Assembly: GCA_012295275.1 (NCBI GenBank)
Contig: CM022679.1
Location: 6,053,157 to 6,117,156 of the forward strand
Direction of reading: 5' to 3'
Length of the DNA: 64,000 nt
Source: Chrysomallon squamiferum
Lineage: Eukaryota > Mollusca > Gastropoda > Neomphalida > Peltospiridae
The notes beneath the pieces are model-generated. The model saw only the letters and a list, made by a program, of their open reading frames with translations. It had not been told where the DNA came from and ran no database searches. Within the stretch, counting starts at the first letter, position 1, and each line of letters begins with the position of its first letter. The position numbers and the translations under genes were made by a program. This document shows, piece by piece, positions 44,805 through 58,800 of the stretch.

Positions 44805-47800
44805 CTAAGTAGGGGGCATAACTCTGTTCATATAAAAATAGCACTTTGAGCAGAACTGATAGCCGGGCAGTGATCCTTTCTTCTGACACAAGTTACACAT
44901 TTCTCCTGAAACAACTGCTGGAGAATCATCACTGTTTGAACTGTCATCAACATCATCAACTTCTGTGTCAGAATAGGATGTTGGACGAGCAGTCACCAGA
45001 TCCTCATCATCACTGTAGTAGGCTCTGTCATCAACAGGTATACGAGGTGATCCTTTCTCCGAAGATGATTCGTATCCCAGCTTGCTGTTCTCTACCATTG
45101 CAATTAAAGAAATATTGTCACAAAATGTTACAGATTTGCGAGGCCTGCTCAGAATGGACTTTCCTTTTTTGCTTTTGAGAACTGATTTCGGTTTCTTGGA
45201 GCTTGACTCCGACTTGCTGCGTACACGGTGGCTCATGGTGCTTGCATTAGAGTCACTTTTTTTCACAAGTTTGCGAGACTCGTGTCCAGTTGAAACATTT
45301 TCAAACCGTGATGCCAATGCTCTCACACTGACAACTTCTTCACTACCTCCTGTCTTTTCATTGGTTAAATTTTGCTGTGTCCATTCCTTCTGCTTTTCTA
45401 TTGGCTCAGAACTGCACCGTAAGTCTGGGTGGCTCTGTAATTAGAATTTTTTTTTTTTTTAACAAACTAAAGAAGGTTTAGTAATCATATTTTTACAAAT
45501 GAAAACATCATATTAAAATTAGTAATGTATTGCTTTTATTTTTATATACAAATCTAAAAATCTATAATGAAATATTTTTATAATATCTAAGTAAAATGAA
45601 GCATACTGATAAAGCAATTACATATTTAACATTCTAGAGATATTAACATTCTAGAGATATTAGCATATCTACTGTACACCAAGAAATAAACTTTATAAAG
45701 TTTTTAGTTTGAAATTAGTAATACAGTTAATGGCAATGGATGGTAAAAAAGACGATTGATATAATGTTATGAACTGCCAATGACAACAGAGCTATTTATA
45801 AACACAGATATATGTCAGAAGTGCACAAGTTGGGTAGTAAGTTAGCCATCATGGAAAATGTCTAAACATGAACTTACCGCCAGAAACTTCTACAGCATGT
45901 TAGCAAGTTAGTTAAGTTAGTGATAGTGTTAATACAGTTAAAGATACAAGTATCATAAAATACAGATTACTAGTTTTCAACACACATCAAAAGCCACACT
46001 ACATCATTCACTTAAGTTGAACCAGAACCAGTCAAAATATATTTGAAAAAAATATTTAGATTTTTATACAGCTTAAATACAAATTATTTTAAGTATTTGT
46101 TTTAGGATTTTAATTTTTATTTTGCAATCCAAATAATTACAAACACAAAAAAACAAAAAAACAAAATAACCCAACTAATCATGCAAATTATAAATAAACA
46201 AATAAAAATAAAATAATTAAAAAATGATAGAATATATAAATAATATGTACTTAAAAAAAAAATATAAAAAAAAACCCCCAAAACAATCTGTAATTAATGT
46301 AAAAAAAAAAATAAAAAAAAATATTTAAAACCATGAACAATAATGAAGTTACTGAAATATGTAATTTCATGCAAAGTTATATATTTCAAAATTCTTAGAA
46401 AAAACAAATGTAATAAATAATAACTAAAAGCATATAACATACAACTGTTTAAATCTCAGTTTTGACAGAAGCAATTTGATAATTATTATTTCAGTATTAG
46501 TAAAAGAATGCAGTGCTTTTTCAGCAAGAAAATTTGGGTTACTTCAAGTAAAAAGTGATGTTTTCTTGCAGCAAAAGAATATTACAAAGCACTGAGAATA
46601 AAAACACTTTTGTAAAAGCTGAGATCTAAACTGCCCAAAAATATAATCAAAAACATTCAAATATAATACACACAACAAAAACCCACAGTTCAGGATGAGA
46701 AAGGCTCAAAACTGTGCTACATCTGTTCAGACAGGGGAAGTGATGTTAACAAAAGGGAACACCCCCCTATACTTACACTGGAAGTGGCCCTGGTTAGTTC
46801 ACCAGGCCTGGGTGTAACCTGACCACGACGATCTAAGACAGCACATGAATCTGCAGCATTAAGTAAGGAAAGGGAGATAATTAAATACCAATTTCCTGGA
46901 TTTAATTTAGTGGACAATTATGGCATGATTTACAAAACACTTAATCTTCACAATTAAATAAAAACAGACGGACTTTTATAGAAGGTCAACACCTTTCTGT
47001 TAGTAAGGAGCATTACAAAAATGATAAATTAATGATGAAATGAGATGTGAAAAATGTGAAAAATAATTGACTGTTGTGATAATAAATATTAGCTAGTAGA
47101 TCTAATAAGTATATTAATCAAGTCTTAATTATTTACTTGCTCAAATAACCTTTAACAGAGTCTAATTAATATAAACCTCTGACTGTCCTAATAAACAGTC
47201 TTGGAATATCTGCGTATAGCCACTTAATTATTATATAGATCTTTTTATGTTTTTTAAAACACATCTTTAATATAAAGAAAGTATAACATTAATATAAATT
47301 TATGCCAGCTGGAGGCGGTCATTTTTATTTCTTCCTTATGTACTTCTGATATTAAATCTTAAATAGAAATTTTTTAAATCCTTATAAAAGTAAGGAATGG
47401 AAAATGGCAGTCTCCAAGACAGTTCAAAGAGTAGTTATTGTTGTACGTAATTATAATAATTCTTTAAATTTTTCACTCTTATTCATGATACACAAATTCT
47501 TGGGACAAGACAAGGTTAAACATGCATAATGAGACAAATCTAATTCTATAATGTGCAAGTTGAAATGTTCACTGTTAATTAGTAATGATGTCTGCAACTT
47601 AGTAAAAGCACTACAGCTGGTGTAGATAGATTTACTAATTTTAATATTTTTCTTTTTAGAAATTTGTTATTTTTTAAATAAGATAATGAAACCTATTCAT
47701 ATCATTAAAGAATAATAAAAATTATTATTTTTAAAAGAATTATTTAATTTACATTTTTTTTTTTTTAATTTATTGATAATGCCTGTTCTTGTTTAATTAT

Positions 47801-50800
47801 ATGTTTTACTATTATTACAAGCTTATATTACAAAGAAACAAATAAAATGTTAAAGAAAACATTTAAATTTCTTTAAAAATATAATAATTCACATTATTTA
47901 TCTATTTTGAAAAAAGCATATTAAAAATAATTTGTTTTGTATAGTAAATATAAAAACAACAAAAAATGTATAGTTAATTTTGATAGTTAACATTTTTTTT
48001 TTTCAAAACCTTAGAACAGCTAAGCTATAATCAGTGACTTTTCATTGCACAATGGGTTAGTATTATGTACCTGTAATGTTAGCAAAATGAGACTCTACAA
48101 GTTTCTGGCAGTCTGGCTGAGACGAACATCTCTCCAGGGGACGGGGTGTCATGTCATACATATTCAGACAGTTGTTGCTGGCTGAATGTGCCATGCTGGG
48201 TGGCCACTGTCCCACTTTCTTAGCAGGGATATGCGGCTTATTGGAAACAGGCGGAGGTCTGCCACCATCTTTTAAAACAGTATGCGAAAAAGACATTGCA
48301 CTTCTGTCAGGAATATTCCTTGCTGCTTGTGGAAGATTTCTCAAGTTTCTACCAACCTCTCCTGTTGCTGCTTTGACTTCAGATCCAGTCTGACCTTGGA
48401 ATGCCATTGGTGTGCACCTGTTTTGATGGAATCCACCGCCTGCCACTGGTTGTCCATGCTGTTTTACTTGTTGTAGGTCTGCTCTCCCATATCCATGATC
48501 TTCATATCCAGTCTGAAAATCTCTCTCCTTGAAACCATTCTGATTTTGTGTTGCTGATGTCTGCTGGTGTCCACTGTTTCCTTGATTCTGAAAAGCAGCT
48601 GATCTAAAATCGTGACTCTGACCAGACATTGGAGCTGGATTTGAGATGCTGCAGTTTGGTTCTTGTTGTTGTGTAGGCTTGTTTGATGGTTTCTGGCAAA
48701 TCTGACTTTGATGTCTCTGTACATAGTTCTTCTCAAGGAGTTCACGAATCTCAGCCTGACTCATCTTTTTCCTTCCTGATCCACTAGACTCGGATCCTTC
48801 TAGAGAATTGGTGGTGCTGGAACCAGATGAAGATCTGACATGCTGGGTATGAGCAAGGTTCTGCAGAGATTTCTGTTTATTGAGAAATGCTTTGTACACC
48901 TCATCATCTGTATTTTTGATGTCAGAAGGTTTTTTGTTTTTCTGTTGTCGTGGTAACGATGAGTAACTGTCAATGAGATTTTCTTGTGAACCTGAACGGT
49001 GACTAGAAGACTGGGATGAAGATGAATGAACAGATGCATTGCTGCCACCATAATTGTGTCCCACACTTGACTGATCAGAGTTATTGGTCCTGATCATATG
49101 TTTCTGAGAGTTATCTCCCCTAATCTGCCTGAGAGAAAATTCACTTGAAGCACTAACTTGTCTGCTATGTGATTTACAGTTCTGACCGTTATTCTCATGG
49201 TCACTGGTCCTATCCGAAAAAACTGTCCTTTCATTGGAACCAGTTGTTTTGTCCGAAATGATAGAACCAGGTCTTCCACTGGAATTGGCATAAGCAGACA
49301 TTTTGTCACCAGATCCATTTGGTCGTGCATGACTTGCTTCAGGATAAGAACCATCTGAATCACTGCTTGTAACACTTGATCTGTTAATAATAATAATAAC
49401 AATAACAATAACAATAACAATAATAATAATCATAATCATAAAGATAAACATCAATGAATAACAATAACATTAATAAAGTTTTCTGAATCTGTAATGTTTA
49501 TAATGAAAGCAGCTGTTATTAATTTAATTTGTTTTTACTCAGTATACTAAATAATAATAAAAATATAAACAATGATTAAAAAGTTAGGAATCATAATAAA
49601 GATTTAAAAATTTGAATATATCCCTTCAAAATACTTGTATCAATACTATTTAATAATAATAATAATTTCACAATACTAACCTTCTTCCAGTGCTATCAGA
49701 TGACTGTTGTTTTATTTTTAGCTGTAAACTGCGAGACTTCAGAATACATGAATGATAACGACGCTGAGAATACACCAGAGACTGATGGGTAATATTAACC
49801 AGACTCATAGCTTCACGAAGACAGCCTATTAAATATTAATAATAATGATGATGATGATGATGATAGCAATGATGATAACATTTTTTAATAAAATAAAAAT
49901 AAAATGTTAAAAAGGATAACGTTAACATTTCTGGAGATTGAATATTTATTTTTATTATTTTATAACCAATAATAACAATCATTTACACATTTTACTAATA
50001 TTCTGAGAAATGCTTTAACAAACTGTAACAAAAAGTATAATTAATATGAAATGATTATTTAGACCAATCTTTGCCAACAACTAAATATGATGTTACACCA
50101 AACCCTTGTGCACACAACATTGTATAATATAAAATATGGCCGAAGATATTTAAAATCAAGTTTATCAACACTAACTGTTAATAAAATAGTTAATCAGGAT
50201 ATTGCTTACCTATAGCATTCTCGCACTGACTGAGAGCCTGTGAGAGACTGTTATCTGTCTCTGCTAACACACACTGGTCCATGAAGTCCTCAGCTGTCCG
50301 ACACAACTGTAAGAATTTATCATTGCCAGCACAGTCTGAAAATAAACAGTAAGACAATGTCTAACAGCACTTGATTATGTTTTGACATTTCTAATGCTGG
50401 AACTAAATACAGATGAATTCACACTGAATTAGAATTACACAAACTTGTATAATGGGACTAAGTTTAAAAATAACTATAATCAAGATAAAAACTGCTATTC
50501 AGAAAGGTAATGATAGGTACAGAAAAAAAACCCAACATTGTAAGAACCCCGGTTAATAAAACAAACCTTCATTCTGCTGGATGGTTGAAGGAATATCTTC
50601 AGAAACCTGGCCCACAATGTAATCTGAAACCACAAATATAAATATCCATTAGCTGACATAAGAATGTGGTTATACATCATACTTAAAAATTACAATCTCA
50701 ATGCAGATATTTTTCCTATAACTTTAATTACATGTTGTTGTTTTTTTGTTGGTTTATTTGTTTATGGGTGAATCTGATTTTTGTTTTTTTGTTTGTCAGT

Positions 50801-53800
50801 ATGTTATTTTGGATGTTTCATCTCTATTAATATTAAATCAATTTATATATTACAAATTATTATTTGCATTCTGGAATATCAACTATTAATTTAATTTTTT
50901 AATTTAGATTAAACTACAGATTAAATAAAATTAAATATTTTACTTTTCTGAGGGATGGGAGGTCTCTGCCATCCTGTAGTGGATGCTGCCATTTTGTTGC
51001 TATTCTCATACTGAGAAGCCATCATGTCATCAACAGGTGAGCACACTTTTCCAGACAGGTTGGATACAGAATTCTTCAGCTGAGGCTCAGAGGACATTTT
51101 AGTACCCAGATCTTGTGGTACTGTTTTCAAATTATCTTCAAAACTGCACTCTTTAATAGGATGCATTGTCTGTCTGTTTGGATATGACTCAAATAACTGT
51201 CTGTTAACATCATCTTTAGGGAAACCTACATTATCATTCCCTGGAGGAAGAGTTGTCAAGTGGCCATTGGTGTATCCTGGATACATCTGTTTCTGCTGTC
51301 CATCTTTGTTGTCAATAGGGTAGTGATTACTGGGCTTGTAACCTTGGGCTCGCTCTATTACAGCTTGTGGGTTGAATGATTTTGGAACTATCATACTGCG
51401 ACTGATAAAATATTGTGTGTATGGGTCAACTGTTCCACTTCCTGTTGAGCTGGAACTGTTCCTGTCACTGCTTCCATAGCCAGAATCACGGTGAGAACTT
51501 AGCGACACGTTGTCATATGGTATCTCCACACTGAGAGCACTTTTCCCTTCCAGACTCTTAGCACTCAGCAGTTTTCCCATCAGACTGTCAGACTCAATGC
51601 TGCTGTTGCTGGTGATGCTGCCAGCATTTGATGGCTGTCGCTGAACACCCTGATGTTTCAGAATATTCTCCACTAAACTTCTGTCAATGTAGGTCTTCTC
51701 ATCCACAAAACCTTCATCATTTGCTGAAGTCTTTTCTGACTTCAGTTTCTGCTTCTTTTCTGAGCTTTTTGTCTTCTTCTTTGTTTTCTTTGTTTCAGAG
51801 CTTTTACTAGACGATGATGTCTGTCTGTCATGGCCTGGGGGAAGAGGAGGTCTTGCTGGTGGTTGCATCAAACCTTCAGGAGCACTGAAGCTGTGAGACA
51901 AAGTCTGAACAGAATCCTGAGAGGAAGATTGTCTGGAATGACTTGAAGAAGGCACAACTGGAATGGAAACTGGTAGAGGTACTGGTTTCTTATTCAGTGG
52001 TCTTGATGTATCTGGATTTAACAAGTTGCCCATAGATCCTTGTCGGTTCAGTCCTTGTTTTACATTCTGCCCATCACACATCTTTTTCTTTCTTGGTAGA
52101 GTGGCAAGACCTGACTGTACTGGTCCATGGTTGTCAATATTTTCATAGTTATGATGAACAGATGGTTTGATAACACGGTGCTGGTTAGAACTGACAATAT
52201 CAGAGTTGATGCTCACATTGTCTTCACCATTCTGCCTCTGCTGTTTAAAATGTCCATTGGCCTCAGTCACTGGACTTGGGGTTTCAGATGAAGGTGATGA
52301 TGATGATGAAGAAGAATAACGACTTGGATCAACCTGATATCTAACAACATCTGCAGCAATTTTGTTTTTCCCCTTCTTAAAACTTTCTTTCTTCTGACTT
52401 TCTGAAGCCTTGCTCAGTTTGACAGGCAGTGGAACAATATTTGGGTCATGTCCATTGATTGAAGATGGCCGTCTGTACTGGTCACTGTTAGAAAGTGTAT
52501 AGTTGTCCACATCATCCCCAGCATTCTCATGAGAAGCAGCACCTCCACTCATAAACACATACTCCCCTAGTGACTCTTTGCCAGGATTGTGATAGACAAC
52601 CTGAGGCTTTGTGGAATCCACAGACTGAAATGACACTGATGAATCTCTGCGGGGGACTGATTTCCCAGATTTATTTTCCTTTCCAACTGCAATAAGGAAA
52701 CTTGGCTGACGAGAATGGTCTGAGTCTGTCCGCCGTGGTGCATGTCTTGGTGAATCAGAGTAATATTCTGGTCCTGGTGTTACAGCTCGTCTGCCATTGT
52801 TTGGATCCTCGGAACTCAGGGTTTTACTTCTGTGGTCAGGATTAGGTGTCTGGGATCTCCTGACTGGTAAACTTTTAATACTCTCTCGAGTACGATCAAG
52901 ATTAGTATCTTCAGATAAAGCTGAAAAAAACCATTATTATGTATTATAGAGATGTCATATTTTTAGAATCTTCATTTTAGTGTTAGTTATGTTAATGTCA
53001 AAGGTTTAAGAAATCTTGATATTAAAAAGAAACTGAATAAAGAGATTGTAATGATAATTTTGTATTTGAAACATTTTACAATTTCAGTCTTGTTTTAAAT
53101 TAAATTTCAAGTATCTCAATCCATTTTCTGATTTACAAACCATTTTATGTAAGATGATTAAAGAATTACTTACTTGCTGTCTGCACATAACCAGGAGCCA
53201 TTGTTCTCTTCTTGGGAGCTTTGTCAACACACACTGGGGTCGCTGCAGGGTTCGCATACAACAACAACAGAGGCTGGTATCGTCCTCGACAACACTTTTC
53301 TATCACTTGTTCAAATCGTGGACCAATCTGTTAGTTAATTTCAAAAATTTGTAAATTAATTTAGCTGTGTCTGTCTCTCTTTTTTTGACTTTCATTCTCT
53401 GTTGTTCTATTTCAGACTTTTTCACTATCTTTCCCTGTTTATTTTTATTTTAGTTTCTTTGTGTTTCTGATTAATATAATCACTTAGTATTACAAATGTA
53501 AGTTTTAAACAAACCCTACTAGCTAAAAGGAAGTGAAAATATAAATTTTAAAACTACCAACAAGAAAAGACACAAAATAATTAACTGATTTTTATTTCAT
53601 TTTTAATTTATCCAAAGTAATGTATGAAAAATAATTATAATTCTCAAAATGTTAACAGAGAAATAAATAAATACATTAAATAGAGTAAATAAAGAAATGT
53701 AATTAAGTAAATAAAAAACATTTTACAACTCACTTCACGGACTGTGGCATCATCAAAATAAATCCAGATCTTTAACTTGCTGTGGAACACAAATGTTGAA

Positions 53801-55578
53801 TAGTGCTTCCCATAGTAACATACCACAGCAACCAGATTAAATTTTTTCTTGATGTCATACATGACTGAGTGAAATACCTGGAGGGGAAAAACAGAAATCA
53901 GCTTCCATATAAGTCAATATGGCAAAACACATAGTAATGTATTAGTGAATATTAATCATATCAAATATCTAGATGGTGTATCATTGATGCAGTTCAATAT
54001 TACTACATATAATTTCCTGGGATGTGACAAATGATATAGTGATATATTTATAATGTACAAGTTATCTGATATGGCTACAGCTGAATGTTTAGATTTTTTA
54101 TCCGACGTGTGGTATGTTTCAGGATCTACTGTCCTTACAGTAGCTTTATCATTATTTCCTATTACAACCCATAGGCAGTTTATCAAAAGGTCATGGAATG
54201 TGCTTACCTGTCTTTGAGACAATGATATAAAAAGATCAGAATAGAACAAAGTATAGCTTGGAATGACAAATGTAGGTTTTGTCATGATGTTGTTTGAATG
54301 GAATGATTGATTTTTAATAATTCTTCCAAATTATTTACCAAAAATGTCTTGTGCTTTCTTATTTATGAATATAACTATAACAACAAAAGAAATCTAGGCA
54401 AAAGTGTTATTTTTTCTTTTCTAGTATTTGGTATGGAATGATTATCCAAAGTTATTTCTATCATACATATATTATTATTGGATTTATATATAGGATGTAG
54501 GATCTTAACTGTGATTAACTGTGTAATTCAAATAAATTACTTACATCCTGTAGAAGCAGTGTTGTTCCAATGCTTTTAGCAACTTCAGTGGTCTGTTCAA
54601 TGGATGGATGATCAGAATCCCACACTAGACCAATACTCACTGTAATTTAAATGCACAGTCAAAAACTAAGTTCAGACAATTTATGTTAAGTTATTAATAC
54701 ATAGCTTAAAAATAAAACAGTAATATTATTGTAACTTAAGATATTTGTTATCCTAAAAATAAAAATAAGAGTAAATCTGGTGTCATGTTGAGAATATATT
54801 TTTTTAAATTTAGTTTCCTTATTGAATAAACAGAATAAACAGAATTCTGTTTGGTGTTGCTACTTATCGAAGAATTCTGAACCAGTATGATTAATAAATC
54901 TTTAAATTTTCTGTTTAAAATATGACTCTAATAAAACCAGAAGTTTAGCCTATATGTGCATATGCACACATGCACACATGCAAGCACACACACACACACA
55001 CACACAGATGCACAAAAATCTATACAGTGTTTACTGTTTACAGAGACAGAAAGAGATTGATATATAAACAGCGCTTACTTACATCAGAATTTTACTATCT
55101 GTTCATAGTCATGTTTAAAAGTATAATTTTTTTTTTCACTGATAAAATAATTTAGTTACATTAAAATAATAGATGAACTATGGAGATGAGTAAAAAGCAA
55201 TGCATCAGTTTAGGTATACACATTAAGACATCTGTCATATTAAGTAAAAATGATCAGTGTAAGTGGGTTACCTATGTCAGGGGAGTTATGAAGAGTTCTT
55301 TGAATCTGAACTTTCTTTCCACAGTTGCCCTGGAAATAAATTAAAATTTGCTGACTGCAGAAACATTTATGTGTATTTCATTTTTATTTCAATTATTATT
55401 TATTTATTGTTATTACAAAAAAACAACATAAAAAACTCCTAAACTGTATGGTATATAATATTCACTTGCTCCAATTACAAGAGTTACCTCCCTTGTGATC
55501 TTTAAAAATGAATTTCTATTTTCAGTAACACTTGAAATTTATTAGTTAATTTATTTAGAGCTGCTTCAAATTTTTTCA

Positions 55579-55632
<54 letters not shown>

Positions 55633-55796
55633 TTGAATGACATAATAAATACTATTTTCTATACAGCATGTACAGTTAATACTTACTGGGCAGTCTCTGA
55701 CATCTCCCATGGCACTGGCATTTCTCAACAACAGACCAAACCTGTCTGGGTGAAGAATATCACCTGACTCTTGCATCATTCTAGCCTGGCAACTGC

Positions 55797-55859
<63 letters not shown>

Positions 55860-58800
55860 TATAATAATAATAATAATAACATAGATTATAGACATACATA
55901 CATACTACAACATGAATACATATACATATACATTTACAGAGATACTGACATACAAGCAGGATACTTACACTAAGGAATTGGCTGATATGTAGTGCACCAT
56001 CTGAGTGAACTTGAGAGGTTCTGAACTCTTTCCACATGGACAGATCAGCTGTAAATAAATAAATAAACAAAAAATGAATGAATGAAAGAATGAATGACTA
56101 AATAAATAAAACTAACAGATACATAAACAAAAATTATTGATTCATTGAATGAATGAATAAACAATAAACAGATAAATAAACAGTAAATAAATGAATGAAT
56201 AAATAAATAAATATATTTAATTAATAAATATTTTAAAATAATAAAAATAGGCAAACAAATAAACAAACATTCAGTCAAATACCAAAAACAAACAAATTAA
56301 TGTGTTACTGAAATAGTATTGGACTTTTGGGAGGAATTTTTTTACGAATCTAAATTATATTTTTAAATAAAAAGAATATTAAACATTAACTGCTAATTAT
56401 ATTGTAATAATGGTGTTGATGACATTGTTAATTATATTGTGATGAATTATAAACATTATCATAAATATATCATTATCGTTTTCTAGACTAAATAGTAAGG
56501 GACATAAGATAGTTAAATAAAGATAGTTAACTATAATTAAAACAGAAAACAAAAAGGCATGCCCACAAGGTTAATTAAATAAACAGGTCTGGGACAACAG
56601 CAATTCATTCAAGCATTCCACACACACACACATTCTTTCAATGGTCAACATTTTTGTTTGACAGGTACCATATGAACTATGAAAATAAATAGCTGTATAA
56701 CACTCAGATTATGACAGACAGGCAGACAGTAATGAGTTTGCTTGAGAAACACAAAACAGATTTGATGAGCAAATTGGTCAATAAGGGTAAATCAATCACA
56801 CCTGGAAGGCTGGAAATTGTGGCCTTGCAAGATCTGTTTTTCCATGGCCAATTAATTTTAAAGCCCCAGGCTTGAAGCTGCCAAGTGTAAGGAAGTGTTT
56901 TTTTATGCAAGAAGTGAACTGATGGCTTGCTTCCAGGACATTTCATTAATTATTTGTTTCCATGTCTCTTTAATTAGTGGGCAGTTTAATTGCTGCTTAT
57001 TTATTATTCCAGAATTAATTACTCAATCTGCTGAATCATCAATTATACATGAAAAGAATTAACAATATCTGCATGTGCATGCAATTGTTAGTTTCAGACT
57101 GCAGTTTAGTGACAGAGTGTTTGTCTCAGAAGTGATAATTTACTGGATCAATATCCAGTATGTTCTAATATTATACTAAATGACTATATGAACAGACACA
57201 CAAGCGCACGCACAAGCACACAGACACACATTGGGGGGTTTCTGACACTGTATCTCATGTCTATTAGAAAGCAAAAATGAGGATTTTTTGCTGATAATCA
57301 ATAGCCAATAGATCAGATATTTGAAGGATTTTCTGGATACTCAAGATATTAACTAGAATCAATAATCGCATATGAAAGTGAATTTGTTCTGTTTGTAAAT
57401 GCCCTGAGATGAAAGAAAGACATCTGGGTCATCTCAAGTTGAACAAGGATTCTTAGAATGAACCCAATCAAAGGCTAGATGCATAATAATCCTAATGGAG
57501 TCCTTTTAATGGGATTTCTCCCATAATTTCTGACAGATATCTGCTTTATGAATATAAATCCCACCTAAAATGTGTCCATAAATTATAGATATATCTTTAA
57601 AAAAGGAGTAAAACACCAACACTAACAACAATAAAACAATAACAATAACCCCTTTTAAATATTATTTGAATGTATTGAAAAAACTAATTTTATCTGATCA
57701 GGTATTTAACAAAAAAACTCACCTGATCACAAACAGTCATGGAGAATTTCTGGTGAGGCAGGCAGTGAGGTGCATTGCAGACATCTTCATTGATGTTGTG
57801 GGCAAGATGAAGATGTATGCGACGAAGGATATTTTCCTACAAAAAGAGAACAATTATATTAATATAATAATAATAATTACAACAATAACAATGATGATAA
57901 ATTAAAACTATAATAATAACAAAATAAAGGTATAACAATAATTAAATAAGATGTAATAAATAAAGAAGTAATATTATTTTCACAAAGTAATAATGATTTG
58001 GAATATCTCATACATTATACATATATTTTACACAGTAAAATTGAACCATATTAACACTGCATATCACATAGTTGTTACATAATACAGACAGTCAGACTAA
58101 AATATATGAAGTGCTGACCACTGCATCTTTGTGCTTTTTATAGATCTCCATCTGGCACCATTTCTAATTTCAGAATGTTTTCAGAATGTTTTATGACTTA
58201 CAAAACTGATATATCTAAATGGATTCTATTTCTTGTTATTGTTTTTTTTTAAACCTTATTTTACATTATTTTAGGATTTCGTGGTTGCACTTGTTTCATA
58301 TTTAAGAACAGAACTGGAACCAAAATGCATAATACTGTTTATACTCTAAGCAAATACATGTTTGTATTTGTACATTTGTTTTCCATTTATATTTGACAGC
58401 TGCACATACAAATTTTAAATTATTTGTCTGTACATGGAAAAAATGAACAACAAATGATTGCAGCTGAAAAGTATTTAACTATAATTTTTTTTTAAATTCC
58501 AGATTCTTCCACTTCTGAAAGCATTTATAAAAACAAAATCTTTTAATAGTGTATTATTATTTATATGTAATTATATACAAAGAGGTTTATTAACCATCTT
58601 TTTAATGTGCTTTAAATTATAATGAAGATTTTGTAATTGCATTTCATTTGTTTAAAAACATATATATTAATATTAAATGCAGAAACAAATAATAAGAATA
58701 TTCTTTAGATGAGCTGGATAATTTTATAACTAATTTACAAGATTATCTCCCTTTGTTAATTTGGTAGGGTTTTTTAACAGTGGTACCCTACAAAGCTGAT

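Noticed and set aside
53956-54285. 109-codon minus frame between two USP exons
   Set aside because: It lies in an intron bounded by strong USP exons and resembles no USP sequence.
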